A DNA stretch of 64,000 nucleotides from NCBI GenBank assembly GCA_007922305.1, contig ML677386.1, forward strand, positions 10,955,830 through 11,019,829, given 5' to 3'. Positions 13,301-27,500 of this stretch are shown here, piece by piece. The DNA comes from Dermatemys mawii (Eukaryota > Chordata > Testudines > Dermatemydidae). Within the stretch, counting starts at the first letter, position 1, and each line of letters starts with the position of its first letter. The notes below the pieces were generated by a model that was not told the origin of the DNA, did no database searches, and was given only the letters and a program-made list of their open reading frames with translations. The position numbers were made by a program, and so were the translations under genes.

Positions 13301-16300
13301 GGCCTGAATCTTGAGGGGTAAGTTCCATAGGCTAATTGTTCTGTGTGTGGAAAAGTACTTGTTACCAGTTTTAAATTTGTTGCCTTTCAGTTTCATTGAC
13401 TATTCATGAAAAATCCCCTCACAAAAAAGAATGTTGGGCCAGATTGTTTCAATAGTACTTTATATACGTAGCATATCTTCACATAAGGTATTGTTAAAGG
13501 ATTTTTTTCTGTCAAATGATTCAATTTCTAGGAAGATATGAAATGCCATATTGAAGAAAAATAGTCCATTTGGCTTTCAATAATTACAAAATGAATTCAA
13601 TAGAAACAACAGAGGAAGGCACCTAATTATGCAATACTTACTACATTGAGGTAGCTGGGGGACATTTTTTCCTGACAGTAGTGGTGTTAAACTTGTTTCC
13701 TAAAGTTGCCAGACTGATAGCCGTTTGCCATTTTATTCTTGAACACACTATGAGGGAATTCTAATTTAGGCAGAAGGATGAGTTTGCAAAGCCCTGGAAA
13801 GTTCTCTTTAAAACAGACAATATAAGAGTGATGCTCCACATACTCAATAAGAATGCTAAGACTCCAATAAGAACACTAAGACACGAATTTTTCATTATCT
13901 TCTTTGGCCCATAGATTGTCTCTCTCTCAAACAGCACACAAAGGACCCTACACATACATCAATCCTTGCCCATAGAAAAGGCGTGGGGAGAGGTCAGCTA
14001 CCTCTGCTGCTCTGTCTCCCTGTCTTCAGATCTGTGTAGACTATTCAACATGGTCGGGATACAAGAATAGCCAGGGAATAGCACTGGAGAGAAATTAGCA
14101 TACTGCAGATATCACACTTAGCCTCCCCTCTACATAAAATAAAATGGAAGTGAAAAGCTCAAAAGTGAATACCACCTGATTCTGTATTAACTTTTGCACA
14201 GAGCCCCATTGTGTTGCTGAAGCCAGTTTAGAAGAGATTACAGGAGGGAGGTCAGCAGAGAAACCCTGTTTCAGAAGGATTGAGTGATGAGACATTGGGA
14301 GGTAGAGCATAGGACCTCTAGAAAGACACTCCATGCCTTCAGCAGATATCCTAAAATCTGCAAGCTGGGACTGAAATCCTGCCTTCCCACAATGGTGCAC
14401 TCTGGTGAAACCTGTGCAAGGAGAAACTCATGGAGCTTCCTATCCTCTCGGCAAGCCTCTTCTCATGTAGAGGAACTAATCTGGTCCCAAGTTAAACAGA
14501 TACAAATTGATATTTGAGAATAATGTTATAATTCTATTATTTCATTTACATTGTTATTTGGATAACAACAGTATTAGAAAGATGTTCCGCACTTTTAAAA
14601 GACCTTGCCAGATGACATCTTAAAGATACTGAGCCAAATTCAGTTCTGAAATAAAGTGGCATAACTCTCTTCACTTTTTCCATTGTCTGGGTAGATTTCC
14701 AATTAAAAATGTATCATCTTGTATTTTAACTATACAAATTATTTTATTCTACATATTTTTTCTATAATCAATTATTTACTATCTCCTTTCTATGTGGTGA
14801 AATGTGTCCATGATGCAATATTTGCACAATGGTTTGACCAATTTCTTATGGGCCAAATCCAGTGCAGTGGCCACATCTATATTCCAGACTCAGGAAATCC
14901 TTCCATGTTATAGTGAATAGAATCTCCATAAAACACAGTTCTTGAACATTTCTGCACGACTTGTTCCCACTTGTAGCACAACCACACAAGTTCTATCATC
15001 TTTTGGGCTGTTTTCACCCTCAGACAAGGAAGGGACAGGATGTGTGCTCAAAACACAATGGTTTTAGGATTTCCCAACTTTTGAATAACACTCAAACACA
15101 CGACAATGTAGATGCAGTTCTTGTCAAGGATGTGAGTTGTTAGCTATGTTAGGTTTATTTAAGAACTGTCCATTCCATTTTCACCTTAGGGCAGACATAT
15201 GAAGGTAATACATGGAACAAATGTTTTTGCGTTTAAATATGAATATCTTTCTATCCCTTGTTTTATGGAGAATACATACACACATACATGCAGGGAGGAA
15301 TGTTCTGCTTCTCTGTTTCATCCACTGACTAGCTCGGCTCCAGCACCGATATTACTTCATTTTAATTCACTTGCAATTGCCTTCTCTTGAGGGGAACTGG
15401 AAAGGAATATCTTCTGATCCTGTCAACATCTTCCCTTACTCAACCAAAGACTACTATTGAGAGATGCAAGATACTCCCTTCCCCTAACACTGTCTTCATA
15501 AACACTCCCAAGAGAAAGAGGAGGGAACCAGAAATCCATCCCATAGATAGCATAGCTGAGCAAACACTAGACCACTAGGATGGCCATCTTATTTTTTTAA
15601 TCAAACAGATGCAAGTTAATTACACTTTGTATGTTTTTCCTTGCTCATTGAGTTTTAAATATTTAGGCTCTGAACCTGGAAAGACTCATACAAATGTTTC
15701 ACTTTAGCAATGTGAGTAGCCCCACTAACTTCAATAGGATTATTCAAGGTGCATGAAGTTAAGCACATGCTTATGTCTTTGCGGGATGAGGGTCTCACAA
15801 TACTGTTTGATACTGAAGTTCAAACACACTTTTAGCTAAAACATCAGTGACATTAGATGCCTTAACTTAAAAAAAACCCCTCTTACCCTGATTTTTCTTT
15901 TTCTTCAGCCTCCATGCTTGTGTTAAGAATTTCCATTTCTTTAATATTCTCTTCTTCTTTATCTCCCAGATTGGATTCATCTTCTGTTTTGGTTGAACTG
16001 AATTCCTTTTCCTGGTCAGACTGAGTATACATAGATTCTTGCAAGTTTTTTTTGTTTTCCTAAAAAAATATAAAAGTGCAGTTAACCTCCAATAGAAATC
16101 AACATGACAAGCATTTGAAAAAAGGCAGACAAAACATACTTAACCAACTGACAGAAATAGTTTAAAGTTTTAAGATCGTTTCCATTCCAAGTATATTCTT
16201 TGTTATTAAATGAGGACTAAATTTTTCAGAAGGTTTGTTTAAGTCAGAGACACAGAATCTACCATTAAGGTTTTAAATAGAAGAAACATTTAAACTGAAG

Positions 16301-19300
16301 CTGCCAGGACAAACCTGAACCCAACTTTCTTTCAAAAACCAAGATTTAAAAACACTTAAGAAATTCTAGTTTCCATTACTTTTCTTTGAATTCCAATGGA
16401 AACAATCTCTGAACAAAAAACAAAACGTTTTTTCCCTGTGTGGCTCAAAATTGTATCATCGTGCCAAATTCCTGAGAACCCCAAAGCTAAGCTAGAAGTA
16501 AAACCGAATGGTCAATTTTCATTTTCCAAGCTGAACAGCAGTAAAACAATTAACAGCATTCAAATGAAAAATAAAAATACTTTAAATTTAGTCATCTTTA
16601 ATAATCTTAGATCCTACTGTTTTTATTAAATGCAATTTTTAAACTGACAGCATCTCTTTGATGGTTTCCTTTTAAAGACTTCATCCTAAATGCAGTGAGT
16701 CTTAAAAACAGATGTCAAGTAGTGCTCCTGCCATCCTTTTCAGGTGTTTTTGTGGGGGTGGTACGGGAGTAGCTTGAAGCCCTGACTTACAAATGACTTC
16801 ACTCAGACAAATTTTTATGCCTACATAGAATCCCAGCAACCTCAAAGACACTTTCTAAAGGCTTAAATGGGTGTCCGCAGATCCCTCTGAAGTGCATAGG
16901 TCCTAGTCCTGCAGTGCATTGCCTTGGGGTAGATCCCTGAACTCTTGTGGAACTTCACTGATATGGGGCTGGTGGTGGGGATGGAAGGTGTCCATGAAGA
17001 TTTGATGCATTGTAGCAGGGGTAGGCAACCTGTGGCACGCGTGCCAATGGTGGCACGTGAGCTGATTTTAAGTGGCACTCACACTGGCCGAGTCCTGGCC
17101 ACCGGTCTGGGGAGGTGGGGGGCTCTGCATTTTAATTTAATTTTAAATGAATCTTCTTAAACATTTTAAAAACCTTATTTACTTCATATACAACAATAGT
17201 TTGGTTATATATTACAGACTTACAGAAAGAGATCTTCTGAAAACTTTAACATGTATTACTGGCATGCAAAACCTTAAATTCGAGTGAATAAATGAAGACT
17301 CGGTACATCACTTCTGAAAGGCTGCTGACCCCTGCATTGTAGGATTGAGACCTAAATCTAAAGCCAGATTCAAAACAGAAATCCTAGTATTACAGCGGCT
17401 AAGAGGATACAGCACCTTTCAGGCCAAAGTAGGCCACGTATTTTGGTATGAATTTGACTATAAGGTTCCCCAACAGCTATCAGGTTGCAGCTGTTCTGTA
17501 GGAGGTCACGGATGTTTTGCCTCAAGATCCTCTGTAGCAGTCAGCATACACCTGGAGATGAATTTGGCCCACAGTATGTTGTACTTAGCCTCCTTTTGCT
17601 ATGCAGCTGCTGTCAGCCACCAAACCCTATTTTCAGAGCTGTATTAATGGTATTATTAAGGAAAGACAGTGCATTATCAAGACTACGTGCTAAACTGGTT
17701 ACGTGTTTATTTTGTTTGCTTTTTAAACTCCACCAATGTGATTTCAGTTCTACTTAATACATTACCTCCTACTCTTCTCCATGAACACTACCTCAATTTA
17801 GCAACTGGGTTTAACATAAACATAAAGTATTTTACCAGAAAGGTGGGTTTATCATTTTCTTTACATTCATTATCATTCTCAGCTGGTTTTGTTTCTTCCT
17901 GTTGTACGATCACTTCTTCCTCATCCTTATGCTCTTCTTTAACAACTTGTATTTCTTTTACATCCTGTTCAGGTTCTTCGCGCATTTTCAATTCTTTTTC
18001 TTTTTCACACTCTTTGCAGGGCTTATTCGTAATTTTCTCTGGCAATGCCATTTGAAACTCAATATTAGCCGATGTGCAGTATTCTTCAAAACCATATAGA
18101 TATCTGAAGGGAGAAAAATTAGATTCCATGACATGATGCTAATGTTAATTTACATATATATTAACCTAGGGGGATCTTTACACCTTTGATACGTAAAATA
18201 CATGTTTTTCATAGGATATAATAAATAGATTATATTAAAACTGACTAATAAAACTTGTTTGTGAAAATCTGGTATCAGTTTGACCATTTTTCTTTTTTTG
18301 TTTCTATTTCTTACTATATTTAAACACATGCAAACCATACCTCTTAACAAACCAGTATTAAAGAAACACCGAAAATTAAGAAAACATTTAAGAACACCAA
18401 CAGGAATTAAAATATTCTACCAATTTAGGAAAGGAAAATCAAAGGAAAGTAGTGTCTAGTTTGCTCAGCCCAGCAATATGGAAACTTAAGAAGTGCTTCT
18501 TAGCTTGAACAAACTATCAAACCAATTTGAAAATTAAGCTTATTATTACAATTGGCATTTTCTTACCCTGCTAGAAAGAAGCCTACTTGATTCTGATTAT
18601 TAGTTATGACATAGGCCACATGTGATAGTACATGTAATAAACACAGACAGAAACAAGAAATACAAGTGATAGTGGTTTGCCTTGAAACAAGTATACTCCA
18701 AACTTCAAAACTGATAATACTTCCTGGTTTCAGTGAATTTGGAGTATGTTACCCTGTAACACAAATTGACTTTTAACTACAATATTGCATTAAGCATTTT
18801 TTATTTTGCTACTGACATTAGATGACCTCTATCTTCCTTTCTCAAATGCTATTATATCTGCATCAGAAAGAAGATCATTCAAACAAATCATATCATTAGC
18901 AATGACTAGCTTAATAGGGTGGAATTTGGAACTGACTTCTTAAAGCTCTTGGAGAATACTAATGGTAACACCATACCTAAATATTTACCAAAGATTATTT
19001 CACTGTGCTGAGATTCCTTGTTCTAGAAGCCTTACCCCAGTAATGTATAAATATCATTACAAACAAGTCAAATGCTTGCCTTTTTCTTTTATATGTTTAT
19101 TTATAATCTTCTCATTCTTGTACCTTTTTACCATTTTATTCTGTATCTTTATCTTTACACTACAGAGCTCCTCCAGAACAGCTAAAGAAAATCCACGATA
19201 TTTTAAGCACTGGACCAAAATAAGGCTAATATCTACCAAAAGTAGTGTCTTGACATTACAATAAATATTAAAAAATAAACCTAAAACTGTTAAAGCCACC

Positions 19301-22300
19301 ATCTTTTACCTTTTACTCATTTACCTAGGAACATCAGTATCAAAAAGATACAATGTGAAAGCCACCTGACCATAGAAGTTAATGACAGGTTCTCCCATGG
19401 TATTACATAGCTATCCTCAAATACTTCAGTTCTACTGACCACTTCATAAAAGAGCAGGAGATAATTTCACAAACAACCTCCCACCATCCCAATCCCCTAC
19501 TACTGATTTCCAATTACTTCATTCTGTGGACATCATCAAGAGCTTTGTGGACCAACATTTAACGGCCAGCACTACAGAATGTATAATAATGCAAGGTTTT
19601 CCACTCCTCCGATTTACCTTCCTATTATATGTTTTACACTTCTGTTTTCTGTTTTGTTTGTTCCCCAATACAGTAAAAGCTGTGTTATCCAGCACTTTAC
19701 CAACCAGAAAGCTCTAGAAACCGGCATTTCGGGGTGCCAGATTCAGGCAGCGCTCACCTTAGGTCTCTCCCTGCAATTGGCGACATGTCCCTGATGCTTC
19801 TAGGCAGAGGAACGGCCACGGGGACTCTGTGAGCTGTTCCCACCCCGCCCCAAGCATTGGTTCCATAGCTGCGGCGTTGGTGCCTGTGGGCAGAGGCAGT
19901 GTGCAGAGCTGTCTAGCAGTGCCTTTGCCTAGGAGCAGCAGGGACGTGTTGCTGCTTGGGGGTAGCCACCTGAAGTGGGTGCCCCCCAGATCCAGCACCT
20001 CAAAACCCCCTTCCCCGAGCTCCCTCCTGCACCCAAACTCCCTCCCAGAGCCAGCACCCTCTCCTGTACGCCAGCTCCCAGCCCTGAGCCCCCTCCCACA
20101 ACCAAACTCCCTCTCTCCAATGGGAAGTACAACTATTAGTTAACTGGAATTTTTGACTAACTGACACCTCGCATTCCCCCAACATGCCAGATAACAAAGC
20201 TTTTACTGTATTTTTTTTTTAAAAAAGGAGCAAAAATGCATCAAAATATACATATTTTAAGACATTGTGGCAAACTAACCCCTCCGTCCAAAACCCACAG
20301 ATTTAAGTTCCTCTAGCACTGGAGAAGTTTTTATCTCTCTTATTTTTTTTAATTATTTGTATTATCATAGTGCCTAGGAGCTGCAGTCCTGGACTAAGAC
20401 TTCATTGTGCTACGCACTGTACAAACTGAACAAAAATACAATACCTTCCCCAAAGAGCTTACAATCTAAGTGTAAAACAAAAGACACCAGATTGATATAA
20501 ACAGACCAAAGAAGGTGTACAAGGAAACAGTGAGACAGTATTGGTCAGCATGGTAGGAAGTGGTCTTTGTATGTCAGTGGCTCAGCTATTGTCTAGTTTT
20601 TTATAGGCTTAATGGCAGAGGAGAATGTTAAGGAGCAAAGACTAGTGAATTAGTTTTGCAAATGTTTACAGGAACCTTCTCCCAAGCGTCAGGGGCAGAA
20701 TGGGAGAATGCACAAAGGCACTGATTCGAAAAATTTCACAGGTGGGTAAAGGAGGCTGATATAAGGGTCAATGAGAGGTAGGAGTTGGCCTTTTGATGCT
20801 AAATGAGAGATGACAGATATGGTATGGCCAGGTAGTGAAAGACCCTGAAAATAAAGACAAGCAGCTTATGTTTGACACAACAGAGAAGAAGAACATACAT
20901 AACAGAAGAGATAGAATTCTAAGTATAGCAAGGGATGAACAACAACTTAGGCCTTGTCCACACTACAGAGTTTTGTTGGCAAAAGCTGCCTTTTGTAGAC
21001 AAAACAGGGGAAGCGTACACACTGCAAAGCTACTTTTGGCGGCAAAACTCTACAGTTTCGCCGACAAAATAAAGCCACCTCAACAAGAGGCATAAAGCTT
21101 TTGGTGGCAAAGTTAAAGCGACAAAGCGTCAGTGTAGACAGTGCTGTTTGCTTTGTTGATATAACTGGTTTCCACCAGTATCCCACAATGTCAGCTGTGA
21201 CCGCTCTGCTCAGCGTTCTAATCTCTGCTGCCCTGCAGGTATATGCCCCTCCCCTTTTAAAGCTCCCAGAAGTATCTGACAGCTGAGCCTGCTGCTCTGC
21301 TCTGGGACTGGGAACTAACCATTAATGTGGAATGGTCCTGTTCTGCCCTGCACTAGGAACACATCTGCTGGCAGACTGTTACTGTGGGGAACTGGGAGTG
21401 GGACTGGCAGGCTGCTTTGACATTCCTCAGCACAGAGAACTCACAGAGCTTCTCCAGATGCTGCTCTTGGCAGAGGAGGCTGTGGGAGAACTCAGAGGGA
21501 ATCACAGAACCATAGGCAGGCAGGCAGAGCAGGCTGCTACGGGAAAGATTGCTGTGCCGAGAGCCAGGGGCTCACATGGAGGGGGTGTCCCACTCCCCAC
21601 GCCTTAGGATAGGTTGGTCAGCCTGCTGTGTCCTCCACCCTAGACAGACCACTCTCCTCTCCCTCCTCCCTCAAACTTCAGTTGAAAAGCAACTTGCAAT
21701 CTAGTAGGATGCCCCTGGAACGATGGGATTGAGAAACCTGAATCATGTGATGCTGCACCTGCCCCATGAGGCATTGCAAACTCTTCCCAAAGCACCTTGT
21801 TGGCAGTTGCACAGTGGGATAGTTACCACAGTGCACTGTTCTCTGTGCAGTGTAAGAGCTGCTAGTGTGGATGCGCTCTGCCAACACAAAGCGTTAGTGT
21901 GGACATAGAACAGTGGTTTTAATTAAAATGCTTTAATTAAAGCGGCATAACTTTGTAGTTGTAGAGAAGGCCATAGTCCCAACTCAGTGCAGGGGATTGG
22001 ACTAGATGTCCTATCAAGGTCCTTGCCAGTCCTACATTTTTGATTCTTAAAATTCCGAAATAATTAATAATATGAATTTACAGTAACTATTTTTCATAAA
22101 AGACGTGTTTCCACTGGAATCTATACACAAACAACCCACAATGGTATCACCGTTCATATTTCATCGGTTTTACATATGCTGTATCACTTACTTTTTGTAA
22201 GCACATTTAACATTATATCCTGCAGCTGAGTTCAACACAGGTATTCCAAGATCTTGATACACCTGCTTCCACACTGCTCCACTTTCAATCTGTTCCACAC

Positions 22301-24514
22301 AGCAAAATACAAACGTGCATATTAATGTGTTAGTACAAAACACAAGATAAATTAAGTCTATTACCATTGCAACAATAGACGAATGCTAATAATTTTTAAA
22401 AAAATTCTTCAGACCCACAAAAGAATCTATTCAACAAAAAAAATCACTGTTCTGCTGCACAGAATTATTATAATCAGTTTAGAACTTCTGTCATTTTGCC
22501 TTTCAGTAAGCCACAGTCTCAAACTGCAAAACTCAAGTCAAGTGGGCTATAACAAAAACTTACTTTGCTTATAATCTTATTTACCAAATCTGGAGTTTTA
22601 ATTTAAAATAAAGAAGGCAGTTCAAACCGTTTGTAACAATTTTTAAAGCCCCGAATGGTGCAATACCCAGCTTCCCCAGAAACTGCCTCTATTAGCTCTT
22701 CCACTCCCTTTTACACACTTAATAAGCTCAAGATTTGTTAACTATGCTTAGTTCCAACAGTTCTCAAAAGGTACTATAAGACATCTTGTTCTCTAAGTAT
22801 GTGACCCTTTCTTAGCATCAGAAAGATGACATTGCATTTTATTGCATGAATATACATAACCAATTCATAAGTTAATTTTACAGGAAGACATGAAAAATAG
22901 GAACAGTGCCTATTTCTCCAGGAATTCCAAGTAAGTAATCCAATTACTGCTTCAAGAGCAGTCAGCACAGCCTTCTATACATGGGGAGGAGTTAAGGATG
23001 CCACAGAAACCTTAACTCAGATTGTTTGCATTTCAGGTCTTGTGCAGTGATTTAGAAGTCTTTACTATTTGCTTAGCATCTAAAGCAAAGGCTCTCTCAG
23101 ACAGGTATCCACTGAATCCTCAGAGAAAAAGGAAGTATTCTGACTGACTACATTATTATACAGCAATAGTTAGAGCTACTGCATGTATCACAAAGAAATT
23201 AGATTGTATAATTTGTTTGTTTCAATGTTTGTTTTTTTAATAATGCTGCTGGGTGTATTATGTTGTAGGATTAATTCTTCAGATTCCTAGAGTTTTTGTC
23301 TTATTTACTATGGAGTCTTATTTACTAAGGAATCTTATTTACTATGACTTAGATCAAATCTATCATATTTTTTTCCTCAGACTTCATGTGTCTGAAATAC
23401 TTTCCATCATAACTTTAATACTTACATTATCAAATCCTCCAAGCTTGTGTACAAGTCTGAATAATTTAAAGAGATTCAAATTTCTGTATCCAAGTACAGG
23501 TCGTTTATTAATAGGAGTCCCTGTGGAAAAATACAACTATTAAAATATTTTGAAGTTTGTCTTTTTACTGAGCACAAGACCAGATATTTATACCTATATT
23601 ATTTCATGTTACTAGATACATTACTACAATCTCTTTGACTCTGACCATATCTTGTCCATAGTACAGTCTTTACTTATTTTTCTATTTATACAAGTATGGC
23701 CCTACCAAATTCACAGCCCATTTATGTCAATTTCAGTCATAGGATTTTAAAAATCACAAATTTCATTATTTCCCGTATTTAAATCTGAAATTCCACACTG
23801 TTCTAATTGTAGGGGTCCTGACCCAAAAAGGAGTTGTGAGTGAGCTGCAAGGTTATTGTTGGGGGGAGTTGCGGTACTGCTACCCTTACTTCTGCACTGC
23901 TGCTGGCAGCAGCTCTGCCTTCAGAGCTGGGCAGCTGGAGAGCGGTGGCTGAAAGCTGGGCATCTAGCTCTGAATGAAGAACCGTCACCAGCAGCAGCAC
24001 AGAAGTAAGGGTAGCATAGTATAGTATTGCTACTCTTACTTTTGCACTGCTGCCATCAGAGCTGGGCCCTCAGTCAGCAGCCACCACTGTCCGGCTACCT
24101 GGCTCTGAAGGCAACAGTGCAAAAGTAAGAGTGGCAATACCATACCATGCCATCTTTACTTCTGCGCTGCTGCTCTGCATTCAGAGCTGGGTTCCTGGCC
24201 TGCAGCGTCTACTCTCTGGCTGCCCAGCTCTGAAGTCAGCGTGGAAGTAAGAGTGGCAATACTGTAACCCCCCTAAAATAACCTTATGACACCCCACTTT
24301 TGGGTCAGGTCCCCCAATTTGAGAAACATTAGTCTCCCCCTGTTAAATCTGTATAGTATAGGGTAAAAGCACACAAAAGACCAGATTTTAAAGTCAGTGA
24401 CATGTTTTTCATGGCCATGAATTTGATAGGCCCTTAACAACAATACCATTATCAAACCATACAGTTTTTTTTTAAAAGCTCACTTTTATCTCAATCCACT
24501 AAAGGTATTACAAT

Positions 24515-24555
<41 letters not shown>

Positions 24556-27500
24556 AGTGAAACAGGGGCTTCTGAATGCAAGTCTTACTGCACAATTGAG
24601 AGAGAAACTATTTGCTTTCTGAAAGCATATTTATTTGTAATCTCTACCTATATATCTGTTAAGGACTTGACATATTAAAGGGATATGTTTTTAAAGGCAT
24701 TTCAGTTTCTCTTATCAATAACACAAACATTCAGGTAGTATTACAAGACACAAGCTAAAACCAGAATGAACTAAACCATCCAAATGGTATTTGTCATTCT
24801 AAAATGAATTTATTGAGGCACCTTATTAAAATTATGAAACGGAATGTATGTACTAATAGAATTAAGAACAAAACTAAGCATTAAATGCACACCTATATAC
24901 AACACAGAGATATAGTGTACATATACAGGGGTATTTGGAGCATATCCGCTTATTTTTCAAAGCAGGGATATGTCTGCATTTTAGCACTCATGAATGCTGA
25001 GAAGACAAAGAGGGTCAAGTGACAGACTACACTCTCCAAATCACAGTAAGAAGAGATGGATACGGCCACACTGGTTTCCAGAAATGAATTGCAAAGCAAT
25101 AGTGGGTCATAGCTCAAAGCTTCAATATATGTTACATAACTGAAGATAAAACACCCACCTCTGTCTTCCATAAATTTGTATAACTGTTGTAGAAAATTCT
25201 CCCTTTCCTCTGGAAAAGGCTCTATTTCTTCCTAATATAAGTAATACAAGAAAAGAAAATTTATCACTTGTCTTGTTAAGAACTTCTAACTAGCAGACCT
25301 GAATTTGGAAAACTATTGTAGCAAATTAAGTTTACATTAAAAAGATTGATTTACTGTAGAAATGAATGACACTGACGGCATGGTATACAAAGGGCATATG
25401 GTCTCTGAATGTTAAGCCATCTGGAAGCAGGAAAGGTTATTTCTAGCTAAAAAAAATCATAAAACATATGGTTTGATCTTTATGGGTTTTCAATAGATCA
25501 TCATAAAATGTCATAAGAATTCTTATAAATCTTACAAGCTCTTGATTGTTTAAATTAGGCAGAAAACAGAGTCTGGTAGACACCAGTATTGCTCCTCAAA
25601 AGATTACACACAATTCTGAGATTCATTTGTCCTATAATTAGATGTGATTATTCTTTAATGCCTGGATAGATTAAGTCACTTTCAAAGATGAAGCGGAAGA
25701 TAAAATAGTGCCTGCACTCTTTTCTTCAGTGGTTCCACAAGCCACTAGTAATATGCCGAGGTTAATGACATTGTATGTACATTGCCAGAGGAGTAGAGTA
25801 CATGGTATACACTGAATTAATTAGAAACAAACAAATCCAAAATAGATACATCAAAAATATCTGTGGCTATTAAACTTATAACAGCAATAAACCTTTGCAC
25901 TAGATTAACAATCAGCAGAGATCAATGGCAAGACTCTATGGCTCAACCCAACCAGCTCATCCCAAGCTGAGTAGGAAAACCCCAGAAGTATTATGTGCCT
26001 CAACTGATATTAATATTTCCCATACGAGTAACATCTTGCTTCTAGTGTAATCAGAACTTCTAGGAATTTTAATCACTAAATTTAAGATATTTCAAAGAGG
26101 CATGCAGAGTAGAAGTTAGTTTCAATTCTTTGTATTCCTTTTAATTCTGACCCATACCATACCCATACCAGACTTTTTGTGAGTATAACTGATAAATTAC
26201 TTTGTTGCCGTATCAACTTCATCTTTTTCATTCTACTTCTTATCTTAAGCATTATGACTTCACCAATCCAGAAAGCAAGGAGACAAAGTATTATTCATCA
26301 AAACTTGTGTAGAAGCCCGAGACCTCAGCTGAGAAACTTACAAAATTTGAATACAATTACTGAGAATAGGATAAAAATAAAAAAAGACAACTCCTCACTT
26401 AATAGCCTTAACAGGTGAATGAATGAAAGTAGGACTGGCAAAGGCTCTAATTAACAGAATTACCAGTAAGAAGTTTTCTTTTGTTGTACATGTCCCCTCC
26501 CTCATCCTATAACAAATACACTAATTGGATATGCAGAAGTCCAGAGGAAAGCATACTTCTGATTTGTTGGCATATTCTTCATTTAACATTAATTAATAAA
26601 GAAAACTTGTGTAAAAGAGGGCCATATAGTAATTTACCAGATAGTGTGGGTGAAGGGTCAGCCCAAGTTGCTTACAGCAGTCTAAAGATTAAGACTCTTT
26701 AGTATTAAGTGAGAGGAAGAAAATTCCCATACCAAACTATTAATGTGATCACTGACATAGCTAGAGATTCTTTTTGACATCAAGGTGAAGTAAGGAAGGT
26801 TGTGCTGGGTCTGACTGAAACAAATACCTTTTCTCGCATTTGAAAAGAAGAAACAAAATAACAGCAGGGATATCTTGCAAAATGAGAAGTAGGACTGTAC
26901 TCTATCTAGACTAAAAGTCTCAGATATTGTGGAAATTCAGGAGATTTCTTTCCCTCAAGTACTCTGGGTCAGAAGAGAAGGAAAAAAGTTAGATTTAGCA
27001 AGTGGCTCACAACCAAGAAAATGCTTCTCATGGGAGGGTGAGCACATAGAACCGTAAGAGGTCGGGGGGAAACCACTGACCAGCTGTTCTCAGGAAACCT
27101 AACTGGGGTTTCAAGAAGTATCATGTACCCAACTTTAAGTGCTAAGAGAGCCAAAAAACAGATACTGTAGATACTGAGTAGAGTGCTACGGGTACTGCCA
27201 CCATCCCTTGTGGACGCTATGGGTATATTACACTGCAATTTGACTCAGACTTGCAGGGCTTGGGCTAAAGGTCTGTTTAACTGCAGTGCAGACTTTTGAG
27301 TTGGGGCTTCCTCCCAAGCTCTGGGATCTTCCCATTTCATGGGGTCCTAGAGCTTGGGCTCCAGCTTGAGCCCAAACATCTACACCACAATTAAACGGCT
27401 CCTTAGTCTGAGCCCCATGAGCTCCAGTCAGTTAGCACGGGTCAGTAGCGGGTGTCTAACTGTAGTGTAGACATACCCTAAGATACTATTCCTGAAGCAC

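Larger units (their letters stand above)
1326..15886 (-). other. ARID4B intron of about 14.6 kb, repeat rich
   Basis: The largest intron in the window. It holds a palindromic repeat (2088-2250), an L1-like ORF1 remnant (3700-4078), a MIR-like SINE (5205-5460), a DIRS retrotransposon (6347-10583), a fragment of a common turtle-type repeat (11560-11700), Harbinger-like pieces (11708-12060, 12395-13042) with a GC-rich insertion, and an old LINE-like fragment (13190-13410). In 1326-2087, 2251-3699, 4079-5204, 5461-6346, 10584-11559 and 13411-15660 I see nothing identifiable. Confidence 0.8.
16060..17835 (-). other. ARID4B intron with nested repeats
   Basis: Contains a hAT-type element (17016-17334) inserted in an older palindromic repeat (about 16890-17370). 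The rest, 16060-16889 and 17371-17835, shows no recognisable feature. Confidence 0.8.
18104..22191 (-). other. ARID4B intron with several DNA transposons
   Basis: Holds a pogo/Tigger-like element (19671-20208), an old interspersed repeat (20335-20500, with possible continuation to 20900), a Harbinger-like element (20950-21972) and a CR1/SINE-type 3' tail (21975-22050). Nothing is recognised in 18104-19670. Confidence 0.8.
23521..25158 (-). other. ARID4B intron with hairpin-rich element and GT repeat
   Basis: Contains the three-hairpin element at 23694-24434 and a (GT)16 microsatellite at 24517-24548. The remaining AT-rich sequence has no recognised feature. Confidence 0.8.

Noticed and set aside
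17788..17835. Extension of the ARID4B frame beyond KPTFL
   Set aside because: The gtaaaa donor at 17830-17835 and the phase-0 fit with exon 15887-16059 show this part is intronic.
19829..20143. Plus-strand 104-residue frame
   Set aside because: It lies wholly inside the TA-flanked non-autonomous element 19671-20208 and resembles no protein.
21975..22050. tRNA-like or tRNA gene signal from a SINE head
   Set aside because: Only the 3' tail is present; no A and B box promoter or cloverleaf was found.
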